Below, in pieces: positions 1 through 5,060 of a stretch of 5,060 nt of DNA (position 1 is the first letter of the stretch; every line of letters begins with the position of its first letter). The stretch covers positions 1 through 5,060 of the forward strand of contig JABMQG010000541.1 of the NCBI GenBank assembly GCA_013203365.1, read 5' to 3'. Made by a program: the position numbers and the translations under genes. The notes below the pieces were generated by a model. It was given only the letters and a program-made list of their open reading frames with translations. It was not told where the DNA came from and made no database searches. The DNA is from Planctomycetota bacterium (GTDB lineage Bacteria > Planctomycetota > Phycisphaerae > SM23-33 > FEN-1343).

Positions 1-19
1 CAACTGAGCTACAACCACC
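1..19 (-). tRNA. tRNA-His, 5' end only (cut by window edge)
   Basis: On the minus strand, positions 19 to 1 read GGTGGTTG followed by TAGCTCAGTTG. The second part is the invariant start of a tRNA: T8, A9, the D-arm 5' strand GCTC, A14 and the first G of the D loop. Counting back from T8, the seven acceptor bases are GTGGTTG (18 to 12), preceded by an extra G at 19. A G at position -1 before a GTGG acceptor strand is the hallmark of tRNA-His and matches the start of the E. coli gene closely. The anticodon lies outside the window, so the identity rests on the acceptor strand and G-1. Another tRNA with a GTGG acceptor is possible but less likely. Confidence 0.72.
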
Positions 20-34
20 GCGTACCAATCCATA

Positions 35-56
35 GCCGTTTTGTCGGGCAAACGGC
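35..56 (-). repeat. 7-bp inverted repeat in the tRNA leader
   Basis: GCCGTTT (35-41) and AAACGGC (50-56) are perfect inverted copies around an 8-base loop. The hairpin lies between the predicted transcription start near 61 and the tRNA 5' end at 19, so it would form in the precursor leader. No T run follows it on either strand, which argues against an intrinsic terminator. It might influence 5' processing, or it might be chance. Confidence 0.45.
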
Positions 57-67
57 AGGCAGGACAC

Positions 68-95
68 TTTATACGCGCCCACGGTGAGGTGTCAA
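68..95 (-). promoter_or_regulatory. sigma70-like promoter for the tRNA
   Basis: On the minus strand a perfect -35 TTGACA (95 to 90) is separated by 16 bp from a -10 TATAAA (73 to 68, five of six consensus bases). Transcription would start near 61, giving a leader of about 40 bases before the tRNA. It lies in the gap after korB and points at the tRNA, so the tRNA can be transcribed independently of the kor operon. Just upstream is a second TTGAC-like run (TTGACC directly before TTGACA). Confidence 0.65.
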
Positions 96-150
96 GGTCA
101 AACGGCCGGTCGAGCGGAAGTCAAGTTCTCGGTAAGGACAGTTTTTTCAC

Positions 151-963
151 CTACCCGTACTGTTCCACTAGGGATTTTTCCTTCAGCACCTCAATCTGAG
201 ATTCCATGCTCGGTCGGCCGGAGCAGTAGAAAATACCTATGGGAATTTCTTCCCCCCATTTGAAAGCCAACCGCAGAGCTGCATCACGGTCGAATGGGTC
301 ATGCCCTTCACCGATTGGTCTGACGCGATCCTTATACCACTTAAACGTGTTAACGCGATTGAAGGAGATGCACGGCTGGAGGATGTCCAACAAGGCAAAC
401 CCGTCGGTCTGGATGGCGGCGATCATCATCGCTTTGAGGTGCCCAGTGTCCCCGGAAAAACTGCGGGCGACGAATGAGGCGCCTTCCACTATCGCCAGGG
501 CTATCGGGTTCATTGGCAGATTGATAACGCCGTGCAGTTGTACTTTGGTCACGAAGCCCATGTCACTGGTAGGCGAGGCCTGCCCCTTGGTCAGTCCGTA
601 CACCTGGTTGTCGTGCACGAAGCACTTGATTCCGATATTTCGCCGTACGGCGTGGATGAAGTGATTGCCGCCCTCACCGTACATGTCACCGTCGCCGCTT
701 GTAATAATCACATGAAGCTTGTGGTTAGCCAGCTTGATACCCGTCGCGGCGGGCAGGGCGCGGCCGTGAAGTCCGTTGAAGATGTTGGTCTTCCTGTCAA
801 CGTAGTGCGGTGCCTTGGCCGCCTGGCCAATGCCGCTGACCAGCACCAGTCTCGAAGGGTCCACGTCTGCCTCTTTCAACGCGTCGTCCAGTGTTTTAAG
901 GATCGGATAATTCCCGCAGCCGGGGCACCAAGCCGGATGCGTGTCTGCCTTGCCCAGATTCAT
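151..963 (-). CDS. korB: 2-oxoacid:ferredoxin oxidoreductase, beta subunit
   Basis: This 270-residue protein is the thiamine-diphosphate (TPP) subunit of a CoA-dependent 2-oxoacid:ferredoxin oxidoreductase, a cytoplasmic enzyme that decarboxylates a 2-oxoacid to acyl-CoA and passes electrons through an iron-sulfur cluster to ferredoxin. The N-terminus has the CPGC cluster motif (Cys13, Cys16). The TPP/Mg site appears as GDGD (90-93) followed by the DNQVYGLT segment (118-125). The late cluster cysteine is Cys198 in QPCISFN. The third expected cluster cysteine, in the usual GIGC segment, is replaced: the sequence reads GIGQ, with Gln47. Length is normal for the family. The start is set by an ATGA overlap with the korA stop, with GGAGAGGA about 7 bases upstream. 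The substrate cannot be read from sequence; 2-oxoglutarate is the usual default, but pyruvate or another 2-oxoacid is possible. Confidence 0.93.
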   Translation of the reverse strand: MNLGKADTHPAWCPGCGNYPILKTLDDALKEADVDPSRLVLVSGIGQAAKAPHYVDRKTNIFNGLHGRALPAATGIKLANHKLHVIITSGDGDMYGEGGNHFIHAVRRNIGIKCFVHDNQVYGLTKGQASPTSDMGFVTKVQLHGVINLPMNPIALAIVEGASFVARSFSGDTGHLKAMMIAAIQTDGFALLDILQPCISFNRVNTFKWYKDRVRPIGEGHDPFDRDAALRLAFKWGEEIPIGIFYCSGRPSMESQIEVLKEKSLVEQYG

Positions 964-2624
964 GACTTGATCCTCTCCACAATGTATTCCGCCGTGAACG
1001 GCATCCCGTCATACCGCAGCAGCAGTTCCACCTCGCCTATGATCCCAGTCTCTCGCAGCACCGAGGCCAACTGCCCGGTGGCGTTGCCCTCGACGCAGAT
1101 TACCCGCCTTCGCCGTCCGAGTTTTTGACCGGCGGTGGCGACGTTGATCGGCCAAACCTGAGCGAAGTGCAACATTGCAGCCGACTCACCTGAGGCGTTA
1201 AGTGAGTCCACGGCCTCGCGGCAGGGCATATACGTCGAACCCCAGCAGACCAGGAGCATCTCGGCTGAGTCCGGCCCGTACAGCTCCGGGCCAATCGCCT
1301 CGGCCGTCATGCCCTGGAGCTTCCGCATGCGCTTGTCATGCTGGGCCAGATGAATACCCAGGTCTTCCGTGATGTGTCCCGACTCGTCATGCTCGTCGCT
1401 GTCAACGAGGACCTTGGCAGGGCCGCCAGGGATTGCCCGAGGGCTGATGCCGCTTTCGGTGACGGCGTAGCGAGCATAGTCCTCTCCGGCATCGGTGACG
1501 ATGCACCGGTTGATCGGACGGGGTGTATCGTCCAGTGGCGGGATGTTTTTTTGGAGATCCTGTAGGAATTGGTCGGTAAGGATTATCGCCGGCGTCTGAT
1601 ACTTGTGGGCCGTTTCCAGCGCCAGCCGCGTCAGATCGTAACACTGCTGCGGCGAGCCGGGCGCGTAGATCGCCCGCGCAAATTCACCATGGCCGGCCGA
1701 GATGGCGAACTTCAGCTCTCCCTGGGCCGTGCGCGTCGGCAAACCTGTGGCAGGCCCAGGTCGTTGTGCAACCATAATGACGATCGGCAGCTCTGTTATG
1801 CCCGCCAACGACAGACCCTCAACCATCAGCGCAAAGCCTCCACCACTGGTGCCGGTCATGGCTGGCACGCCCGCGTAGGCGGCGCCGCAAGCCATGTTGA
1901 CCGCCGCGATCTCGTCCTCGGCTTGCTCGACGACGATGCCATATCGGTCGCTCGCCTTGGCCATGAAGTTCAATGTCGCAGTCGAGGGCGACATTGGATA
2001 GGCGATGTAAAACTTCACTCCACCGCTCGACGCTGCCAAGGCGATCGACTCCGCTCCACTGTAGAGCGCTCCCGGCGCCCCGACCGGAGCAGGGCCCTTC
2101 ACCTTGCCGCGGTACGCCCTGGTCAGTTCGAAACCCTTTCGAGCACACGCAACATTCTGAGCGAGGATATCACCGCTCTTGTTCTTGAAGACCTCCGACA
2201 GCTGCCGGCAAAGGTCCTCGACTTCATAGCCCAACAGGGCGTACACCGCACCAGTGGCGACCGTATTGGCCATCATCTTTGCGCCGCCGGCTTCCACCGC
2301 AGCTTGGGTAAAGTCGATGTGAATGGTGCCGTCGGCCTTGCTGCTTTCGGACAAGATGGCGCCGCCGAGGGCGACTGTCTCACGGAGGGTTTCCAACGCC
2401 TCGTCGGTTAGCGCCACCAGCAGGTCTGCCTTCTCTCGCCCGGCGAAAAGCTCCCGGTCGGAGATACGGACGTCATACCAGTTCAGGCCGCCTCGGATTC
2501 GCGACATGTAGCTTTGCGTCGCAAGCACGTGCAGACCCATCATCGCCAGTGATTGCGCCAGCAGGTCGCCAGCGCTGGCAACTCCCTGTCCTGCCTCTCC
2601 CGCCACGCGAATATTGATATCCAT
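960..2624 (-). CDS. korA: 2-oxoacid:ferredoxin oxidoreductase, fused gamma-alpha subunit
   Basis: This 554-residue partner of KorB carries a gamma domain fused to the alpha chain. Residues 1 to about 175 are the gamma domain, with GEAGQGV (9-15) and the SRIRGG segment (41-46). After a linker near 175-190 comes the alpha pyrimidine-binding domain, with YPMSPST at 209-215 (the YPITP motif), EDEIAAVN (236-243), a glycine-rich GTSGGG (258-263) and RPGPATGLPT (288-297). A C-terminal transketolase-like domain spans about 455-550. No ferredoxin-like domain is present, so this is the two-subunit type that relies on a separate ferredoxin. An excellent Shine-Dalgarno AGGGAGGT lies 3-4 bases before the ATG, and the stop overlaps the korB start by four bases, suggesting translational coupling. 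In the YPITP motif Thr is replaced by Ser212, a conservative change. Confidence 0.93.
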   Translation of the reverse strand: MDINIRVAGEAGQGVASAGDLLAQSLAMMGLHVLATQSYMSRIRGGLNWYDVRISDRELFAGREKADLLVALTDEALETLRETVALGGAILSESSKADGTIHIDFTQAAVEAGGAKMMANTVATGAVYALLGYEVEDLCRQLSEVFKNKSGDILAQNVACARKGFELTRAYRGKVKGPAPVGAPGALYSGAESIALAASSGGVKFYIAYPMSPSTATLNFMAKASDRYGIVVEQAEDEIAAVNMACGAAYAGVPAMTGTSGGGFALMVEGLSLAGITELPIVIMVAQRPGPATGLPTRTAQGELKFAISAGHGEFARAIYAPGSPQQCYDLTRLALETAHKYQTPAIILTDQFLQDLQKNIPPLDDTPRPINRCIVTDAGEDYARYAVTESGISPRAIPGGPAKVLVDSDEHDESGHITEDLGIHLAQHDKRMRKLQGMTAEAIGPELYGPDSAEMLLVCWGSTYMPCREAVDSLNASGESAAMLHFAQVWPINVATAGQKLGRRRRVICVEGNATGQLASVLRETGIIGEVELLLRYDGMPFTAEYIVERIKS

Positions 2625-2714
2625 CGGACCTCCCTGGCCAATAAATGGGCCGGATCTAATACCGCGATTGTGCTCACATCTTATTTATGTACGACCTCGC
2701 CGCCGGAGCAGACC
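2625..2714 (-). promoter_or_regulatory. korA leader with strong ribosome binding site
   Basis: This 90-base gap separates the flavocytochrome stop from the korA start. It ends in AGGGAGGT (2635 to 2628), which fixes the korA start at 2624. A weak hairpin (GGCC at 2636-2639 and 2648-2651, 8-base loop) sits directly before the Shine-Dalgarno. I found no convincing -35/-10 pair and no terminator, so read-through from the upstream genes is the simplest reading. Confidence 0.5.
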
Positions 2715-4085
2715 TTATAGCGCGAACCGTTCCGTGTGGATCCGCCGCCTCGGTACGCCCATGCTCCGCAGCGCTCGCCTGACTGATACCATCATAACCG
2801 GTGGACCGCAGAGAAACACCTGCCCTCGCAGCTGGTTGGCAGTCAGCAACCGCCCGAGCAACGGCGTGTCCACGAAGCCCGCCGACCCGGCCCAACCCTC
2901 CTGCTCGGACAGGACGTGGTGGATTCGGAGGTTCATCCGTCCAGCCGCCAAGGCGTCCAGCTCCTGGCGATACACGATATCCTCCTCCCGCCGGTTGCCC
3001 CAGATCAGCGTCACCGGCCGATCGTCGCCAGTGGCGGCCATGTGGCGAAGCATGCTCAAGATGGGCGTTATTCCGATACCACCGGCAATCATCACCAGCG
3101 GTCCGGTCTGAGGCGCCCTGGCGAGGTGGCTGAACAGCCCATAGGGCCCGTCCACGGTGGCCCAGTCGCCGGGGTGGAACTGGCCGATCTTCGCGGTGAA
3201 GTCCCCGCTGGCCTTGATGGTAAAGCGGACCCGCAGGCCTTCCGGCGACGGCGCCGAGGAGATCGTGAACGGATGCTCCTCGGCCGGCAGGCCCTTACCA
3301 TGCAGCTTGAGAAAAGCAAACTGGCCCGGCAGGTGATGGAACGTCCGCCCCGGCGGCCCCGCCAGCTCAACCGTCCAGACGTTGTGGTTCAGCCGTTCGA
3401 CGGCAGCTATGGTGAATCGGTTCTCCCTCAGAAGCAGCGGCTTGATAATCTTCACCCATACGAATAGGCCGGCGTAGGCCGCCACCATCATCAGCCACAT
3501 CGTCCGCAACCAGCCGCCCGCCAAGTCGCCTCCGATGGCCAGCCCGTGCACTGCCACCATTGCGACGGCAGCGAAGACCAACTGATGAAACCCCCACCAT
3601 ACGCGGTAGGACAAAGCGAGAAAGGCGGCCCAGATGCTCGTGCACAGGACCACCCACAACATGGCCAGCAGGCCCGCACCCAGGAGTTCCGGCCAACGGC
3701 TCCACTCCAGCGCCCCTGCGAAATAGACGCCGCTGCTATAGAGCAACAGCGGGTGCAGCGACGCCAGCACGCCGGCTGATATTCCCAGGAGTTTGTGGTC
3801 TCGAAGCAGACGGTCCAGCCCGAAGGCCCGGTCAAGCAGCTTCAGGCGGGCGCTGAGGGCGAACTGGAGCATCAGGAGTGCGCCGGCCACCAGACCCATG
3901 ACCTTTCCCGTCGTCCTGGCAACGGCCCGGGCGGTGCCGAGGATTGTCGCATCCTGTACGGCGGACACCGAAGCCGACCAAGCCATCACGCCAAGCAGGG
4001 CTACTACGGCGGTCACTAGAACCACACGCAGAAACAGCCGCTCAGTCGGCGAGAGACACTGGCAAGTTGGAGCGTTCTGCGTCAT
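2715..4085 (-). CDS. ferric-reductase/NOX-like bis-heme transmembrane flavoprotein
   Basis: This 456-residue membrane flavocytochrome probably takes electrons from NAD(P)H to FAD and through two b hemes across the membrane, to an unknown acceptor such as Fe(III), oxygen or another protein. About six hydrophobic helices fill residues 18-213. His97/His111 and His167/His180 give spacings of 14 and 13, the pattern of heme ligands in the ferric reductase/NADPH oxidase family. The C-terminal half is a ferredoxin-reductase-type module: FAD motif HPFTISS (271-277), GPYG (313-316), nucleotide-binding AGGIGITP (334-341), CGPP (426-429) and a near-terminal Phe454. The start at 4085 makes an ATGA overlap with the upstream gene. 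An in-frame ATG at 4193 would add 36 residues that only shadow that gene. Two cysteines (Cys8, Cys10) lie just before the first helix. NOX-like oxidase and ferric reductase cannot be told apart here. Confidence 0.87.
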   Translation of the reverse strand: MTQNAPTCQCLSPTERLFLRVVLVTAVVALLGVMAWSASVSAVQDATILGTARAVARTTGKVMGLVAGALLMLQFALSARLKLLDRAFGLDRLLRDHKLLGISAGVLASLHPLLLYSSGVYFAGALEWSRWPELLGAGLLAMLWVVLCTSIWAAFLALSYRVWWGFHQLVFAAVAMVAVHGLAIGGDLAGGWLRTMWLMMVAAYAGLFVWVKIIKPLLLRENRFTIAAVERLNHNVWTVELAGPPGRTFHHLPGQFAFLKLHGKGLPAEEHPFTISSAPSPEGLRVRFTIKASGDFTAKIGQFHPGDWATVDGPYGLFSHLARAPQTGPLVMIAGGIGITPILSMLRHMAATGDDRPVTLIWGNRREEDIVYRQELDALAAGRMNLRIHHVLSEQEGWAGSAGFVDTPLLGRLLTANQLRGQVFLCGPPVMMVSVRRALRSMGVPRRRIHTERFAL

Positions 4086-4465
4086 TGCCTGTTCTTGGGA
4101 CGGAAATGCCTCAGGATCATGTGGGCAATGGGCAACTTGGCCAACAGGATCAAGTTGTCCGCCAGCGTGGACTTCAGCAGGACGGCGTCCCATGTGACCG
4201 GGCCCTGCCAGTGCTCTATCGAATACAAGGTCATCGCCACGATCCCCACCACCACTGAGACGGCGTTGAGAAGGTAGGCAGCCGCTACGGTCCTCGGCCA
4301 GTTGAACAGGAACGGCAACACGATCACGCTCAACACCCCGAAGACGACGGGTATCCAGTTGGACGCCTCATTCGCCGGTGGGTGAATCCGAAGGTGCAGC
4401 AGCAGCCCGCCCAGCGAGATTAGGAACAGGCCCATGATCGGCAAACAGAGTTCTTTCCGTAACAT
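4082..4465 (-). CDS. small four-helix membrane protein, unknown function
   Basis: I do not recognise a family for this 127-residue protein. Hydrophobic segments at about 8-25, 37-55, 58-82 and 98-117 suggest four membrane helices. The C-terminus is basic (RHFRPKNRQ), which favours a cytoplasmic end. Histidines occur at 24, 28, 85, 115 and 120, several near helix ends, so heme or quinone contact is conceivable but unproven. The start is well supported: AGGGAG (4478 to 4473) lies 7 bases before the ATG, and the stop overlaps the start of the flavocytochrome gene as ATGA. That overlap implies matched expression and suggests a partner or accessory subunit of the flavocytochrome. It is the first gene of the leftward unit. 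Confidence 0.82.
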   Translation of the reverse strand: MLRKELCLPIMGLFLISLGGLLLHLRIHPPANEASNWIPVVFGVLSVIVLPFLFNWPRTVAAAYLLNAVSVVVGIVAMTLYSIEHWQGPVTWDAVLLKSTLADNLILLAKLPIAHMILRHFRPKNRQ

Positions 4466-4545
4466 TCGATATCTCCCTTTGTGACGTGCCGACAGTGTAA
4501 CTGCTTACTTCAGCCGCCCGCGCCGCTTGCGAGCGAGCTAACATC

Positions 4546-4574
4546 ATCATATCTTCGGCAACTGCTCGCCGCAA
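4546..4574 (-). promoter_or_regulatory. candidate promoter for the leftward operon
   Basis: On the minus strand TTGCGG (4574 to 4569) and TATGAT (4551 to 4546) are separated by exactly 17 bp. The -10 matches five of six consensus bases and the -35 keeps the TTG. Transcription would start near 4539, leaving about 74 bases of leader before the small membrane protein gene. It is the best leftward candidate I found in this gap. Confidence 0.42.
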
Positions 4575-4575
4575 T

Positions 4576-4600
4576 GGCGCCACGCGTGCTGGCGCCCAGC
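4576..4600. repeat. GGCGCC paired repeat / hairpin upstream of leftward promoter
   Basis: Two copies of the self-complementary hexamer GGCGCC lie at 4576-4581 and 4591-4596, nine bases apart. The second is also the centre of a tight GCTGG/CCAGC hairpin (4588-4600). The element abuts the -35 of the leftward promoter, a position where an operator could sit. No T run follows on either strand, so it is not an obvious terminator. In GC-rich DNA such repeats can occur by chance. Confidence 0.3.
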
Positions 4601-4706
4601 AGGTAAAAAGTGGCGGATAATACGATCCACGTCGGTGATGCGACGCTGCGACTTGGCCCGACGCTTCATTGTTGTTAGGGACTTTAAGCCGATCATCAAT
4701 TGTATT

Positions 4707-4735
4707 TTGAAAGACTGCGACTGGGCCGCTACAAT
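4707..4735 (+). promoter_or_regulatory. sigma70-like promoter for the rightward purL-type gene
   Basis: TTGAAA (4707-4712) and TACAAT (4730-4735) are separated by the optimal 17 bp. The -10 matches five of six consensus bases and the -35 four of six, including TTGA. Transcription would begin near 4742, about 60 bases before the ATG at 4804. With the leftward candidate at 4546-4574 it makes this gap a divergent promoter region. Confidence 0.6.
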
Positions 4736-4803
4736 CTTGCTTTCGGCGGCGGGCCGGTATCGCCCTCGCTTTCGCGGACATGCTTGTTGGCGGATCGGAG
4801 TTC

Positions 4804-5060
4804 ATGACTCATCGAATAGAGATTTGGCTGCGTGACGAATGCGGCGACGGCCGGGCAGCCGGCGTCTTTGCGCAGGCGAAGGAGTTGGGTGCATCGGGCA
4901 TAACGGCCGTGCGGTCGGCAAGGTTGTTTTTTCTAAGGGGCTCGCTGGACGAGGCCCAGCTGAACCGCCTGGCGGATGAGCTTCTGGCCGACCCGGTCAT
5001 CGAACGATATGTCCTTGGCGCAAGTGCGGCCCCCAATGATGGTGCCGTGGTGGAGGTGCA
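4804..5060 (+). CDS. purL: phosphoribosylformylglycinamidine synthase, PurS-like N-terminal region (partial)
   Basis: The reading frame is open to the right edge; 85 codons are visible. Residues 4-70 resemble PurS, the small subunit that helps FGAM synthase convert FGAR to FGAM in purine synthesis: a short first strand (RIEIWL), a helix, the AVRSARLFFL strand region, then a helix and the LLADPVIERYV segment, which parallels LLANTVIEDY of Bacillus PurS. Stand-alone PurS ends at about 84 residues. This frame continues into AVVEVH with no stop, which suggests a fused PurL as I recall from planctomycete-type enzymes. The start at 4804 has GGAG three bases upstream, rather close, and fits where PurS proteins begin. 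An in-frame ATG at 4780 would add eight residues but has no evident ribosome binding site. The PurL catalytic part is outside the window, so the fusion is inferred. Confidence 0.68.
   Translation, partial: MTHRIEIWLRDECGDGRAAGVFAQAKELGASGITAVRSARLFFLRGSLDEAQLNRLADELLADPVIERYVLGASAAPNDGAVVEV

Noticed and set aside
35..56. Intrinsic terminator for korB
   Set aside because: The hairpin has no T tract on the minus strand and lies downstream of the tRNA promoter, inside the tRNA leader.
532..1128. 198-codon plus-strand frame opposite korB and the korA end
   Set aside because: Antisense shadow of two well-supported genes; no independent signal for translation.
1569..2411. 280-codon open frame on the plus strand opposite korA
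   Set aside because: It lies wholly antisense to a strongly supported gene and its translation is Arg/Gln-rich with no recognisable motif, typical of GC-rich shadow frames.
2655..2700. Weak promoter-like or CRP-like motif (TGTGAGCACAAT on the minus strand) before korA
   Set aside because: Only one half-site is good and no acceptable -35/-10 pair at 16-18 bp accompanies it.
4086..4193. Longer N-terminus (36 extra residues) for the flavocytochrome from an ATG at 4193
   Set aside because: The extra stretch is hydrophilic, unlike the family, and only reads the upstream membrane-protein gene in another frame. The ATG at 4085 gives the ATGA overlap and a family-like start.
4368..4805. 145-codon minus-strand frame across the divergent gap
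   Set aside because: It covers both predicted promoters, overlaps the membrane-protein gene out of frame, and its translation has no family features.
4809..5036. 75-codon minus-strand frame opposite the PurS-like region
   Set aside because: The plus-strand reading matches PurS and has a promoter; the antisense frame is low-complexity Ser/Arg/Ala.

Overview
The window reads as an ordinary bacterial chromosome segment of moderately high GC with tightly packed genes. The start of a purL-type gene with a fused PurS-like N-terminal region at the right edge is an arrangement I associate with Planctomycetes and related bacteria. That lineage call is an inference from one partial gene and recollection, not from a database search. 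No mobile element, CRISPR array or phage gene is visible.

Layout, left to right. Positions 1-19 hold the 5' end of a tRNA on the minus strand, most likely tRNA-His, with a strong sigma70-like promoter at 68-95 and a 7-bp hairpin in the leader. Positions 151-2624 (minus) carry korB and korA, the two subunits of a 2-oxoacid:ferredoxin oxidoreductase, overlapping by ATGA. Positions 2715-4465 (minus) carry a six-helix bis-heme ferric-reductase/NOX-like flavoprotein and, upstream of it, a small four-helix membrane protein. These two also overlap by ATGA. Positions 4466-4803 are a divergent promoter region, with one promoter facing left (4546-4574) and one facing right (4707-4735). From 4804 to the right edge (plus) runs the 5' end of the PurS/PurL-like gene.

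The four minus-strand genes are probably one transcription unit in the order small membrane protein, flavocytochrome, korA, korB. KorAB would oxidatively decarboxylate a 2-oxoacid (2-oxoglutarate is the default guess), making an acyl-CoA and reduced ferredoxin. The membrane flavocytochrome would move electrons from NAD(P)H through FAD and two b hemes across the membrane. A shared redox role is possible, but sequence alone does not show it.

The most notable details are a KorB that has lost one of the four expected iron-sulfur cluster cysteines (Gln47), the unnamed small membrane protein coupled to the flavocytochrome, and the close placement of a separately promoted tRNA behind korB.
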